A DNA stretch of 64,000 nucleotides from Salinibacterium hongtaonis (GCF_003065485.1 NZ_CP026951.1:2046001-2110000), one strand, 5' to 3'. Positions 9,472 through 18,444 are shown, numbered from the stretch's first letter. Notes: generated by a model from the letters alone, not told the origin. Numbers and translations are program-made.

Positions 9472-9843
9472 GTGAGCGATGACCACCCAGAACTGGCCGG
9501 ATACGAGCCGTTTGAAGAGAAGCCCCTGAGGGGGCAGCGATTCTCGCTACTGCTTCGCGTCGTCGTCGTCCTCGCCGTGCTGGGGCTAATCCTCCCCGGT
9601 GTGTTCACGACCGTGTCGGTCGGAACACGTAACGCCCAACTCGCGTGCGACTATCGCGGCGCTCTCGCTGTGCCCGGCGCCCCCAGCTACGAGGCGACGT
9701 TCGAGCTGTTCGGCCCTGGAGTGATCGGCTGGGAGTGCTACGCGCTCGACCAGCTCGGCAAGCGCATCCACGTTGACTCGATGGGATTCATCCCGGTCGC
9801 CCCTGGGGTATCCGGCCCTCGCGTGCCCACGAGCAACAGTTAA
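9472..9843 (+). CDS. Small single-pass membrane protein of unknown function
   Basis: A 123-residue protein that I do not recognise. It has an acidic cytoplasmic N-terminus of about 25 residues, one hydrophobic segment (about residues 26-48, LLLRVVVVLAVLGLILPGVF), then a soluble part with two cysteines (QLACDY and GWECYALD) about 35 residues apart that could form a disulfide outside the cell. It starts with GTG 9472, 25 nt after the phosphatase gene, and so is probably co-transcribed with it. A 14-bp tandem duplication covers its stop codon. Confidence 0.7.
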   Translation: MSDDHPELAGYEPFEEKPLRGQRFSLLLRVVVVLAVLGLILPGVFTTVSVGTRNAQLACDYRGALAVPGAPSYEATFELFGPGVIGWECYALDQLGKRIHVDSMGFIPVAPGVSGPRVPTSNS

Positions 9844-9866
9844 CTGACACCGGTTAACTGACACCG
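9839..9866. repeat. Tandem duplication, 2 x 14 bp
   Basis: Two exact head-to-tail copies of gttaactgacaccg. The first copy contains the TAA stop of the preceding gene and the second leads straight into the terminator hairpin. Confidence 0.9.
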
Positions 9867-9891
9867 CGGGCGGAGCCGAAGCCCCGCCCGC
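9866..9891 (-). terminator. GC-rich hairpin between convergent genes
   Basis: On the minus strand GCGGGCGG and CCGCCCGC arms enclose an inner GC pair and a TTCG-type loop, directly after prs. There is no T-run, as is common in high-GC actinobacteria. It may serve both prs and the plus-strand gene. Confidence 0.65.
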
Positions 9892-9909
9892 AGTGAATGA
9901 ATCAGTCTT

Positions 9910-10887
9910 TTAGGCTGCGCCGTCGAACATCGACGTGACAGAACCGTCGCTGAAGACCTCATGGATCGCACCGGCAATGAGCGGGGCGATCGGCAGAACC
10001 GTGAGCTTGGGGAACAGCTTGTCTGCCGTGAGCGGAAGGGTGTCGGTGACGACAACCTCGTCGATGAAGTCCGCCTGCAGCAGCTCCGTGGCCGGGTGCG
10101 AGAACACGGCGTGGGTGGCTGCGACGACAACGTTCTTGGCACCGGCAGCCTTGAGCGCCTCGGCGGCCTTGGCAATTGTTCCGCCGGTGTCGATCAGGTC
10201 ATCGACGAGCAGGCAGGTGCGACCTGCAACTTCGCCGACAATCTCGTGCACCGACACCTTGTTGGCCACGCGCGGGTCGCGACGCTTGTGAATGATCGCG
10301 AGCGGCGCGCCGAGCTTGTCACTCCAGATGTCGGCGACCCGCACGCGGCCCATGTCGGGCGACACAACCGTGAGGGTGTCCTTGTCGAGCTTCTCCTTGA
10401 AGTACTTGAGAAGAACGGGCATGGCGAACAGGTGGTCGACGGGCCCGTCGAAGAATCCCTGGATTTGAGCAGCGTGCAGGTCGACGCTCATGATGCGGTC
10501 GGCGCCGGCCGCCTTGTAGAGGTCGGCCACCAGCCGGGCCGAGATCGGCTCGCGCCCGCGGCCCTTCTTGTCCTGACGGGCATACGGATAGAACGGTGCG
10601 ACCACGGTGATGCGCTTGGCCGAAGCGCGCTTGAGGGCGTCGACCATGATGAGCTGCTCCATGAGCCACTCGTTGATCGGGGTCGTGTGCGACTGGATGA
10701 CAAACGCATCGCATCCGCGGACGCTCTCGCTGTAGCGCGCGTAGATCTCGCCGTTGGCGAAAGTGCGGGTGTCGGTGTGTACTAGCTCCGTGTCGAGCTC
10801 GCGGGCGATGTCCTCCGCGAGTTTCGGATGTGCACGGCCGGTGACGAGCACCAATTTCTTCTGTCCGTTAACGGTGATTTCGGACAA
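9910..10887 (-). CDS. prs: Ribose-phosphate pyrophosphokinase
   Basis: Makes PRPP from ribose 5-phosphate and ATP for nucleotide, His and Trp synthesis. The 325-aa product contains the class I signatures: RTFANGEIYARYSESVRG, the Mg/ATP segment SVDLHAAQIQGFFDGPVDHL, the flexible loop HKRRDPRVANKV and the PRPP loop CLLVDDLIDTGGTIAKA. The start is TTG 10887 (Leu-Ser-Glu-Ile-Thr), where homology begins; the frame continues upstream into glmU but is not coding there. It lies 34 nt after glmU, forming the conserved glmU-prs pair that couples cell-wall precursor and nucleotide supply. Confidence 0.96.
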   Translation of the reverse strand: MSEITVNGQKKLVLVTGRAHPKLAEDIARELDTELVHTDTRTFANGEIYARYSESVRGCDAFVIQSHTTPINEWLMEQLIMVDALKRASAKRITVVAPFYPYARQDKKGRGREPISARLVADLYKAAGADRIMSVDLHAAQIQGFFDGPVDHLFAMPVLLKYFKEKLDKDTLTVVSPDMGRVRVADIWSDKLGAPLAIIHKRRDPRVANKVSVHEIVGEVAGRTCLLVDDLIDTGGTIAKAAEALKAAGAKNVVVAATHAVFSHPATELLQADFIDEVVVTDTLPLTADKLFPKLTVLPIAPLIAGAIHEVFSDGSVTSMFDGAA

Positions 10888-10921
10888 GTGATTGCTCGCT
10901 CTCTGCCGGGGCCCCGACGAT

Positions 10922-12364
10922 TTAGACCTGCGTCTCACCCTCGCCGGATGCTGCAGCAGCCGCGTCGGCCGCCGCAGTGCCCGGTCGATTGGCTTCGACC
11001 CAGCCTGCCATGTTGCGCTGAGGAGCCACTGAGATGGCGAGCGCACCAGCTGGAACATCCTTGCGGACGACCGTCCCGGCGCCCGTGTAGGCTCCGTCAC
11101 CAATTCTAACCGGCGCGACGAACACGTTGTGCGACCCGGTGCGCACATGCGAGCCCACGACCGTGCTGTGCTTGTTCACGCCGTCGTAGTTTGCGGTGAT
11201 TGTTCCCGCCCCAACATTGGAGCCGACCCCCACCTCGGTGTCGCCGATGTAGCTCAGATGAGGCACCTTGCTGCCGTCGCCGATGCGGGCGTTCTTGGTC
11301 TCTACGAAGGTGCCGATCTTGCCGTCGGCGCCGAGGTAGGTTCCGGGACGCAGGTAGGCGAACGGACCAACGGATGCTCCGGCACCGATCACGGCGAGCG
11401 TCGCGTCGGTGCGCTTGACGACAGCACCCTCCCCGACCTCGCAGTCGACGAGGGTCGTGTCGGGGCCAACAGTCGCGCCACGCGCGATCGTCGTTGCCCT
11501 CTTGATCTGGGTGCCCGGCAGCAACTCGACATCTTCTGCCAGGGTCGCATCCACATCGATCCAGGTGCTCATGGGGTCCAGGATTGTCACGCCCGCAAGC
11601 TGCCAGCGTCGCACGATTCGCGCGTTCAGCTCCCGAGCGGCTGCCGCGAGCTGCGCGCGGTCATTGATGCCGGCGACAAGCCACGGGTCACGCACGGCAA
11701 CTGCCTCGATGCGGCCCCCTGCCGAGCGGATGCCTGCCGCGGCATCCGTCAGATATTTTTCGTGCTGCGCGTTGTCGGTGCCCACATTGGCCAGGGCGCG
11801 GCGGAGCGGACCCGCAGAGAAGACGTAGACCCCGGCATTGACCTCGGTGACGGCAAGCTGCTCAGGGGAGGCATCTTTGTGCTCAACGATCGCCTCGAAC
11901 ACCCCAGACGCGTCTCGCACGATGCGACCAAAGCCCGAAGGGTCTGGCAGTACGGCCGACAGCATTGTGAGGTCGTTGCCCTCGTGCTGGTGAGCAGAAA
12001 CAAGCGCGCGAAGCGTTGCGGCGTCGAGCAGCGGAACATCCGCACTGAGCACGACAACTCGGCCATCAAAGTCACCCGGAAGAGTTGCGAGGGCAACCTC
12101 TACGGCGCGTCCCGTGCCCGGAATCTCATCCTGATCAACGATGGAAGCCTCGGGAACCCGGCGCAGAACCTCTTCGGCAACCGACTCGCGCTCGTGGCGC
12201 ACGACCGCAATGATGTGCGCCGCGCCCAGCTCCTGGGCCGTCGTGAGAACGTGCCCCACGAGAGGCACACCGGCAATCTCATGGAGCACCTTCGCCTTAA
12301 AAGACTTCATTCGAGTGCCCTGACCTGCGGCGAGAATGATGACGGCGAGCGACTGATCGGTCAT
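10922..12364 (-). CDS. glmU: Bifunctional GlcNAc-1-P uridyltransferase / GlcN-1-P acetyltransferase
   Basis: Makes UDP-GlcNAc, the first committed cell-wall amino sugar, in two steps on one chain. N-terminal pyrophosphorylase domain: LAAGQGTRMKS (residues 11-21) and VVVLSADVPLLDAATL. C-terminal left-handed beta-helix: hexapeptide repeats from about residue 265 onward, including GSNVGAGTITANYDGVNKH and GDGAYTGAGTVVRKDVPAG, then an Ala-rich tail. The 480-aa length is normal for actinobacteria. tRNA-Gln lies just upstream on the same strand and prs just downstream. Confidence 0.97.
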   Translation of the reverse strand: MTDQSLAVIILAAGQGTRMKSFKAKVLHEIAGVPLVGHVLTTAQELGAAHIIAVVRHERESVAEEVLRRVPEASIVDQDEIPGTGRAVEVALATLPGDFDGRVVVLSADVPLLDAATLRALVSAHQHEGNDLTMLSAVLPDPSGFGRIVRDASGVFEAIVEHKDASPEQLAVTEVNAGVYVFSAGPLRRALANVGTDNAQHEKYLTDAAAGIRSAGGRIEAVAVRDPWLVAGINDRAQLAAAARELNARIVRRWQLAGVTILDPMSTWIDVDATLAEDVELLPGTQIKRATTIARGATVGPDTTLVDCEVGEGAVVKRTDATLAVIGAGASVGPFAYLRPGTYLGADGKIGTFVETKNARIGDGSKVPHLSYIGDTEVGVGSNVGAGTITANYDGVNKHSTVVGSHVRTGSHNVFVAPVRIGDGAYTGAGTVVRKDVPAGALAISVAPQRNMAGWVEANRPGTAAADAAAAASGEGETQV

Positions 12365-12409
12365 GAGGGGGCTCCTTCGTGGACAAAAACGCTGACGCGA
12401 TTTTCTCGG

Positions 12410-12481
12410 CTCCGCCTCCAGGATTCGAACCTGGTCCTAACAGTTCCAAAGACTGCCGTGCTGCCGTTACACCAAGGCGGA
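12410..12481 (-). tRNA. tRNA-Gln (anticodon TTG)
   Basis: A 72-nt cloverleaf on the minus strand. The acceptor stem is TCCGCCT/AGGCGGA with discriminator G, the anticodon arm is GCAGT-CTTTGGA-ACTGT (one G-T pair), giving anticodon TTG, and the T-loop is GGTTCGAATCC. The CCA end is not encoded. It reads Gln CAA codons. Confidence 0.95.
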
Positions 12482-12570
12482 AAGCGGCCTCACCGCCGAA
12501 GCGTGAGTCTCGCGATAGATAAGTCTGCCAGATCAGAGCGCGATCACACTGCGCGCTGCATGCCGCGATA

Positions 12571-13071
12571 ATGGAAAACATGCCCGAACGCGACGAAGTC
12601 GACCGCATTGTCGATGCTTGGCACCGCGAACGGCCAGACCTCGACTTCTCTCCCCTCCAGGTTCTGAGCCGCGTCGGCAGGCTGTCGCGCCACCTCGACC
12701 TCGCGCGCCGCACCGCGTTCTCGGCATCGGGGCTCGAATCGTGGGAGTTTGATGTGCTTTCTGCTCTGCGCCGAGAGGGCTACCCCTACGAGCTGAGCCC
12801 CAAGAGCCTGCTTCAGCAGACCCTTGTCTCCTCTGGCACCATGACGAACCGCATCGACCGGCTCGTCGACCGTGGCCTCGTGATCCGGCGCACCGACCCC
12901 AACGACGGGCGCGGCGTTCTCGTGCGCATGACCGACGAGGGCCGCCACCGCGTCGACGGCGCGATCGAGGAACTGATGACCTCGGAGCGCGCCATCCTCG
13001 CCGCGCTCAGCTCCGACGACCAAGAACACCTTGCCGGCCTCCTGCGGCGGCTCAGCCTCGACTTCGACTGA
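12571..13071 (+). CDS. MarR family transcriptional regulator
   Basis: Winged-helix DNA-binding protein of 166 aa. N-terminal dimerisation helices are followed by the winged helix (LSPKSLLQQTLVSSGTMTNRIDRLVDRGLVIRRTDPNDGRGVLVRMTDEG, about residues 75-125) with the MarR wing motif D-x-R-x(4)-V-x-L/M-T. The ligand and targets are unknown. An in-frame ATG three codons later has a weak GGAAAA before it and could be the start. It is divergent from tRNA-Gln and convergent with the zinc-finger gene. Confidence 0.9.
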   Translation: MENMPERDEVDRIVDAWHRERPDLDFSPLQVLSRVGRLSRHLDLARRTAFSASGLESWEFDVLSALRREGYPYELSPKSLLQQTLVSSGTMTNRIDRLVDRGLVIRRTDPNDGRGVLVRMTDEGRHRVDGAIEELMTSERAILAALSSDDQEHLAGLLRRLSLDFD

Positions 13072-13113
13072 TTCCCGTGCGTCTGCCGCCGCAGCGTGCA
13101 AGAGCCAGCGCGC

Positions 13114-13155
13114 GGCGGTCGGCGGTCGGCGGTCGGCGTGCGGCGGTCGGCGTGC
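13114..13155. repeat. Heptamer tandem array, 6 units
   Basis: Six 7-bp units in the order A A A B A B, with A = ggcggtc and B = ggcgtgc, in the 92-nt gap between the convergent marR-type and zinc-finger genes. Confidence 0.9.
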
Positions 13156-13163
13156 AGCGCGAT

Positions 13164-13520
13164 TCAGCGGGCGCAGTCGATGCAGGTGGCCGCGTAGGCG
13201 CGCGCATCGAGGCGCGCAACAGCAATCTGCTGTCCGCAGTTCACACAGGTCCCAAAGGTGCCGAGGTCGATTCTGCGCAGCGCCGCGGAGATCTCGCCGA
13301 GGCGCTGCGTTGATTGCTTCAGAAGCGCATCCGTTTGGGAGCGCTCAAAAGCGATCGTCGCCCCCTCCGGATCGTGTTCGTCGTCGACGTTGGAGTCGTG
13401 CCGCGCCTCCACGATGAGCCGAATGTCGGAGCCGAGGTCGGCCATCAGCTGCTCAGTAACCCTCTGCTGAGACAACAGCTGCTCGCGAAACCCCTCGAGA
13501 CGTGCATCAGAGAACCTCAT
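13164..13520 (-). CDS. DksA/TraR-type C4 zinc-finger protein
   Basis: A 118-aa protein with an N-terminal helical region, then the DksA/TraR zinc finger near the C-terminus: CVNC and CIDC separated by 17 residues (residues 95-115). Members bind RNA polymerase through the secondary channel or act as general zinc-finger regulators; this short actinobacterial form is poorly characterised. ATG 13520 is chosen because conserved helical sequence begins there, although the frame is open to 13643. It is convergent with the MarR-type gene across a heptamer repeat. Confidence 0.85.
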   Translation of the reverse strand: MRFSDARLEGFREQLLSQQRVTEQLMADLGSDIRLIVEARHDSNVDDEHDPEGATIAFERSQTDALLKQSTQRLGEISAALRRIDLGTFGTCVNCGQQIAVARLDARAYAATCIDCAR

Positions 13521-13584
13521 GGGCCCAGTATCGTCCTGACCCGGGCGTCTGGCGATGACCCAGCCGGATTCGACCTGCAGCGAG

Positions 13585-14244
13585 CTAGCGCCGCATGACC
13601 TTGCGGGCCAACCAGTTCGCCAAGAACTGGATGAGCTGCACAAACAGAATGATGATGATCACGGCGGCCCACGTCACAACCGGGTTGAACTGCCGGTAGC
13701 CGTATTGGATGGCGAAGTTGCCGAGACCGCCGCCCCCGATGAGGCCGGCGACCGCCGTCATATCCACGATGGCGACAAAGACAAACGCATAGCCGAGGAT
13801 GAGCGGGCCGAGAGCCTCGGGAATCAGCAGGGTGCGGATGATGCGCCAGGGCCCTGCACCCACCGACCGGGCAGCCTCGATAACCCCCGGCTGCACCGTG
13901 AGCAGGTTCTGCTCCACGATGCGGCTGATGCCGAAGACCGCGGCGAGAGAGATCGTGAAGATGATCGCGGAATTGCCGAGACCGGTGCCAACAACCACGC
14001 GAGCGAGAGGCTGTGCCGCCGCCAAAAAGATGATGAACGGGATGGGGCGGAATGTGTTGACGAGCACGTTGAGCACGCCGTTGACCGCCCGATTGGGCAA
14101 GAGGTTGCCCGCCCGAGTCACATACAGCCCGAGGCCCACAATGAGCCCGCCGATGCCACCGAAGAGCAAGCTGAGGGCAACGAGATAAATCGTCTCCCCC
14201 GTGGCCTCCGCCAGCTGGGGCAACAGGTCGATGAGCTGATCCAT
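13585..14244 (-). CDS. metI: Methionine ABC transporter permease
   Basis: Inner-membrane permease of the D/L-methionine importer, 219 aa, with five predicted membrane helices. The EAA loop that contacts the ATPase is visible as EAARSVGAGPWRIIRTLLIPEALGPLI (about residues 120-146). The sequence begins MDQLIDLLPQLAEATGETIYLVALSLLFGG, typical of MetI. Its ATG overlaps the metN stop as TAATG, indicating translational coupling. Confidence 0.94.
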   Translation of the reverse strand: MDQLIDLLPQLAEATGETIYLVALSLLFGGIGGLIVGLGLYVTRAGNLLPNRAVNGVLNVLVNTFRPIPFIIFLAAAQPLARVVVGTGLGNSAIIFTISLAAVFGISRIVEQNLLTVQPGVIEAARSVGAGPWRIIRTLLIPEALGPLILGYAFVFVAIVDMTAVAGLIGGGGLGNFAIQYGYRQFNPVVTWAAVIIIILFVQLIQFLANWLARKVMRR

Positions 14245-15272
14245 TACGCCACCTCAGTCACGGTGAGGCTGGAATCGACGGATGCCAACGCGCGGTCGAT
14301 CGCGGCATCGTCACCCCCGAGAGCCAGAGTGAGGTGCCCGAAGGTGCGACCCTGAATGTCGTTGACCCCGCCATAGACGAGTTCGAAAGTGACGCCGTGC
14401 TGGGCGAACCCCAGAAACACCGCCGACTGCGAGACGCCACCGTCGGCGAACGAGATCGTGACGATGCGTCCGGGGTGCCGCTGGCGCAGAACTGCGAGCT
14501 CATGCGCCTCGGGAACCGCCTTGACGACCGTGGAAACGAATCGCTTGGCAGCATCCGTCTGGGGGTTCGAGAAGACATCGAAGACCGTGCCCTGTTCAAT
14601 GACCCGGCCGGAATCCATCACGGCGACGCGATGGGCGATGGACTTGATGACCTCCATCTCGTGCGTGATGAGCACGATCGTGATGCCAAACTCCTCGTTC
14701 ACGCGCTTGAGCAGGGCAAGCACCTCGAGGGTTGTCTCCGGGTCGAGGGCACTCGTCGCCTCATCGGCAAGCAGGATGCGCGGCGACGTCGCGAGGGCAC
14801 GGGCAATGCCAACGCGCTGCTTCTGGCCGCCAGAGAGCTGGTCGGGGTAGCTCGACGCTTTGTCGGCAAGACCGACGAATTCGAGCATTTCGGCGACGCG
14901 CACTTTGCGCTCGGCCGCGGGCACGCCGGCAACCTGAAGGGGGTAGTCGACATTGCCCGCGACCGTGCGCGAGTTGAACAGGTTGAACTGCTGAAAGATC
15001 ATTCCGATGCCCAGCCGCACCTGCCGAAGCTCGCGCTCCCGCATGCCGCTGATCACGGTTCCGGCCACCTCAACGGTGCCCGCCGACACGGGCTCAAGGG
15101 CGTTGATGAGCCGCACCAGAGTGCTCTTTCCCGCCCCCGAGTAGCCGATGATGCCAAAGATGTCGCCCGCGTCAATATCGAGCGTGACGTTGTCGACAGC
15201 GGTGAGCGGCCGAACCGTGCGACGCGGTGCCGGGTACGTTTTCGACACCGCGCTCAGGCGAACTATCGGCAT
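14244..15272 (-). CDS. metN: Methionine ABC transporter ATP-binding protein
   Basis: The 342-aa ATPase of the MetNIQ importer. It shows Walker A (GYSGAGKST), the signature (LSGGQKQRVGIARAL), Walker B (ILLADEATSALDP) and the switch His (LITHEME). Beyond about residue 265 is a C-terminal NIL/ACT-like regulatory domain (ISFADGGVSQSAVFLGFAQHGV), which in the E. coli transporter binds methionine and gives trans-inhibition. It sits between metQ (36 nt upstream) and metI (1-nt overlap). Confidence 0.96.
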   Translation of the reverse strand: MPIVRLSAVSKTYPAPRRTVRPLTAVDNVTLDIDAGDIFGIIGYSGAGKSTLVRLINALEPVSAGTVEVAGTVISGMRERELRQVRLGIGMIFQQFNLFNSRTVAGNVDYPLQVAGVPAAERKVRVAEMLEFVGLADKASSYPDQLSGGQKQRVGIARALATSPRILLADEATSALDPETTLEVLALLKRVNEEFGITIVLITHEMEVIKSIAHRVAVMDSGRVIEQGTVFDVFSNPQTDAAKRFVSTVVKAVPEAHELAVLRQRHPGRIVTISFADGGVSQSAVFLGFAQHGVTFELVYGGVNDIQGRTFGHLTLALGGDDAAIDRALASVDSSLTVTEVA

Positions 15273-15308
15273 GGTGTTCCTGTTCTAGAGGTGCGTGAGG
15301 CAGGGTGC

Positions 15309-16199
15309 CTAGCTATTGGCCTTGACGTCGGCCTCAACCTTGGCGAGAGCCTTTTCCAACTCCGCTGCAGGGGTGTCCACGAGGATCGCACTGCCACCGG
15401 AGACCTCGAGAACGCCATCCTGCACAGCCTTCGTGGTCTGGTAGATCTCCACGAGCTTGGCGAACAGCTCGCTGTTCTTGTCGTCAGCGCGGGCAGCGAA
15501 GATGTTGATGTAGGCCTGCGCAGCGGGGTCGCTGGGGTCGTCCACCGCGATAGCGCTATCGGGGTCGATGCCCGCCTTCGTGACGAAGTCGTTGTTGACT
15601 ACGGCGGCGGCAACATCCGCAAGCGAGGTGGCGGTGAACGAGGCGTCGGCCTCGATGACCTCAACGCGCGATGAATTTTGGATGTCGGCGACGGTCGAGA
15701 AGATGCTGCCGCCATCCTTCAGCTCGATGAGCCCTGCCGACTGCAGCACGAGAAGGGCGCGGGCCTGGTTGCTCGCGTCGTTCGGAACGGCCACTTTCTC
15801 GCCATCCTCGATGTCATCAACCGAGTCGTAGTTAGTGGAGTAGAGGCCGAGCGGGTAGATGGCCGTCGCACCGATCGGCACAAGGTCGTCGCCCGAAGCC
15901 ACATTGTGCTGAGCGAGGTAGATGATGTGCTGGAACTGGTTGATGTCGAGCTCACCCGCGGTCAGGGCCGGGTTGGGCTGGTTGTAGTCGGAGAAGTCGA
16001 TGATGTCGACGAAGATGCCCTCGGCCTCGGTGGCCTTCTCGTATTCGGCCCAGTAGGGGTCGCTCGCGCCAACGACGCCGATCGTGACGGGGTTTGCCTC
16101 GGAGCCGAGCTCGGCCTCGTCACCGGAGGCGCACGCAGAAAGCCCCCCAACGAGAGCCGTTGCGGCAAATGCTGCGGCGATCTTCTTGGCGATTGACAT
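15309..16199 (-). CDS. metQ: Methionine-binding lipoprotein of MetNIQ
   Basis: Substrate-binding lipoprotein of the NLPA/MetQ family, 296 aa. The signal peptide ends in a lipobox (LSAC, Cys near residue 23), followed by NPVTIGVVGASDPYWAEYEK and FSDYNQPNPALTAGELDINQFQHIIYL, the family's ligand-site region. ATG 16199 has AAAGG 9 nt upstream; a TTG five codons earlier overlaps this Shine-Dalgarno and is less likely. First gene of metQNI. The upstream 110 nt is too short for a SAM riboswitch and I saw no clear regulatory box there. Confidence 0.94.
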   Translation of the reverse strand: MSIAKKIAAAFAATALVGGLSACASGDEAELGSEANPVTIGVVGASDPYWAEYEKATEAEGIFVDIIDFSDYNQPNPALTAGELDINQFQHIIYLAQHNVASGDDLVPIGATAIYPLGLYSTNYDSVDDIEDGEKVAVPNDASNQARALLVLQSAGLIELKDGGSIFSTVADIQNSSRVEVIEADASFTATSLADVAAAVVNNDFVTKAGIDPDSAIAVDDPSDPAAQAYINIFAARADDKNSELFAKLVEIYQTTKAVQDGVLEVSGGSAILVDTPAAELEKALAKVEADVKANS

Positions 16200-16309
16200 G
16201 GTGGTGCCTTTCAAAACGGATGCTGTGGAGTCGATTCCAGTGTCATCCGCATACGTTCAAAATCGAAATCGTGCGACCCCAGGTGACGCAGTGTGACGAT
16301 CTGGCGGGC

Positions 16310-18118
16310 TTAGTTCTCCAGCAGGTCCGTCAGGACCAGCCAGCGCGACTCAAGCTCGGCCGTCTGAGCGTCGAGCGCCGAGATCTCGGCAGAGAGCTCT
16401 CCCAGCCCCGTGTAGTCGTTCTGGTCGTGCGCGGCCATCCGAGCATGGACGTCGGCAATCTTCTGGCTGGCCTTCTCCAGCTTGCGGTTGATCGACGCGA
16501 GCTCTTTCTGGGCGTTACGCAGTTCGGCCCCGCCCAGGCTCGACTTCTTAGCCGGCGCGGCAGCCTGCTTCTTGGACGACTGCGCGGCGCTGGCCGCAGC
16601 ATCCGAAGCCTGCCGCACCTTGAGGTATTCGTCGACGCCGCCGGGCAGGTGCCGCAGGTGACCACCGAGCACCGCATACTGCTGGTCGGTGATGCGCTCG
16701 AGCAGGTACCGGTCGTGGCTGACCACGAGAAGCGTGCCCGGGAATGAGTCGAGCAGGTCTTCCATTGCCGCGAGCATGTCGGTATCGAGGTCGTTAGTGG
16801 GCTCATCGAGGATGAGCACATTCGGCTCGTCCAACAGGATGAGCAAGAGCTGCAGGCGGCGCTTCTGGCCACCGGAGAGATCCTTGATCGGCGTGCTCAG
16901 CTGGGCACTATCGAAGCCGAGGCGCTCAAGCAGCTGGCCGGGCGTGACCTCTTTGCCGCCGGCGACATACGACGACTTCTGGCGGCCGATAACGACGCGC
17001 ACCGGCTCATTTTGAACCTCGGAAAGCTCCTTGAGCTGCTGGTCGAGAATCGAGATCTTCACGGTCTTGCCGCGCTTGACCTTGCCGCTCGTGGGCTCGA
17101 CGGTGCCCGCCACCAGACCCAGCAGGGTCGACTTTCCTGCGCCGTTCACCCCCAAGATTCCCGTGCGCTCGCCCGGGGCAATGCGCCACTCGATGTCCTT
17201 GAGTACCTGCTTATCGCCGTAGGTGACGCCAACGTCGAGCAGGTCAACGACATCCTTGCCGAGGCGCTGCATTGCCATCGATTGCAGCGAAATCTTGTCG
17301 CGCACGGGGGGCTCGTTTTCGATGAGCTCGTTGGCGGCATCGATGCGGAACTTGGGCTTGGCCGTGCGGGCGGGGGCTCCGCGACGCAGCCACGCGAGCT
17401 CCTTCTTCATCAGGTTCTGACGCTTGCCCTCCATGACGGATGCCATGCGGTCGCGCTCCACGCGCTGCAGAATGTAGGCCGCATATCCTCCCTCGAAGGG
17501 CTCGATGATGCGGTCGTGCACCTCCCACGTGTTGTTGCAGACCTCATCCAGAAACCACCGGTCGTGGGTGACGACAACGAGGCCGCCCTGGCCAGCAGGC
17601 CAGCGACGCTTGAGGTGCTCTGCGAGCCACGCGATGCCCTCGACATCCAGGTGGTTGGTGGGCTCATCGAGAAAGACGACGTCCCAGTCACCGACGAGCA
17701 GCTTGGCGAGCCCGACGCGGCGGCGCTGGCCACCGCTGAGCTGGCCGAGGGTCGCATCCCACGGAATGCCGCCCAGCAGACCCGAAATGACGTCGCGGAT
17801 GCGAGCATCACCCGCCCACTCGTAGTCCTCTTTGTCGCCGACAATCGACTGGCTCACAACGATGTTGTCGTCGAGTTCGTCGGCCTGGTCGAGCATGCCA
17901 ATGGTGACGCCGTTGCGCACCGTGACGCGGCCGGAATCGGGCTGGATGCGGCCCGACAGCAGCCTCATAAGGGTGGACTTGCCGTCGCCATTGCGGCCGA
18001 CGATGCCGATGCGGTCGCCCTCATCGAGCCCTACCGTCACCGAATCGAAGATCACGCGCGTCGGATATTCAAGATGAAGGGACTCTGCCCCAAGAAGATG
18101 TGCCACGTGACTCGACAC
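16310..18118 (-). CDS. ABC-F family ATPase (Uup-like)
   Basis: Soluble twin-ATPase protein acting on ribosomes, 602 aa. The first ATPase has GRNGDGKST, LSGGQRRRVGLAKLL and FLDEPTNHLD. The linker region (about residues 235-330) is charged. The second ATPase has GVNGAGKST, LSGGQKRRLQLLLIL and LILDEPTNDLD. A Lys/Ala-rich segment and a C-terminal coiled coil (about the last 75 residues) resemble Uup, which binds nucleic acid. There are no membrane segments. GTG 18118 is preceded by GGGAG at 6 nt; GTG 18106 is an alternative. The housekeeping translation role is inferred; antibiotic resistance is possible for the family but nothing supports it here. Confidence 0.92.
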   Translation of the reverse strand: MSSHVAHLLGAESLHLEYPTRVIFDSVTVGLDEGDRIGIVGRNGDGKSTLMRLLSGRIQPDSGRVTVRNGVTIGMLDQADELDDNIVVSQSIVGDKEDYEWAGDARIRDVISGLLGGIPWDATLGQLSGGQRRRVGLAKLLVGDWDVVFLDEPTNHLDVEGIAWLAEHLKRRWPAGQGGLVVVTHDRWFLDEVCNNTWEVHDRIIEPFEGGYAAYILQRVERDRMASVMEGKRQNLMKKELAWLRRGAPARTAKPKFRIDAANELIENEPPVRDKISLQSMAMQRLGKDVVDLLDVGVTYGDKQVLKDIEWRIAPGERTGILGVNGAGKSTLLGLVAGTVEPTSGKVKRGKTVKISILDQQLKELSEVQNEPVRVVIGRQKSSYVAGGKEVTPGQLLERLGFDSAQLSTPIKDLSGGQKRRLQLLLILLDEPNVLILDEPTNDLDTDMLAAMEDLLDSFPGTLLVVSHDRYLLERITDQQYAVLGGHLRHLPGGVDEYLKVRQASDAAASAAQSSKKQAAAPAKKSSLGGAELRNAQKELASINRKLEKASQKIADVHARMAAHDQNDYTGLGELSAEISALDAQTAELESRWLVLTDLLEN

Positions 18119-18170
18119 TACCGGCTCCCGGCTGTGTGCTTGCGCGGGGCGAGGCTGCGGATCCCGACCC

Positions 18171-18220
18171 GACTCGGCCCGACTCGGCCTGACTCGACCT
18201 GACTCGACCTGACTCGGCGT
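18171..18220. repeat. Decamer tandem array, 5 units, in the ABC-F/DUF559 gap
   Basis: Five head-to-tail 10-bp units of gactcgrcct type (the last diverges at its end). It lies about 50 nt upstream of the ABC-F start, in the 326-nt divergent gap 18119-18444. The rest of that gap shows no further gene or clear promoter. Confidence 0.9.
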
Positions 18221-18444
18221 ACTTCGGCGGCCCCCTCCCTTAGGCCGCTCCCCCCGCCGACACTGCACAAATCGTCGTCGAAACCGGGCTGCGGCAGCGA
18301 ATTGCGCAGTCTCGGCGCGCTGGCACCGGCTCGCACACGGTCAGCGGTGTGGGCTATGGGCCATCGATCCACGATGTGGAGGAGCCATACCTCGGGCTGT
18401 GGGCAAGTTTTGCACCGTCGAGTCACGGTCGCCACGATGGAGCC

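Noticed and set aside
14334-15674. A 446-codon plus-strand ORF opposite metN and metQ
   Set aside because: It spans two well-identified genes on the other strand and has no motif of its own.
16200-16309. SAM riboswitch upstream of metQ
   Set aside because: Only 110 nt separate metQ from the next gene, and I could find no paired P1-P4 elements or kink-turn motif.
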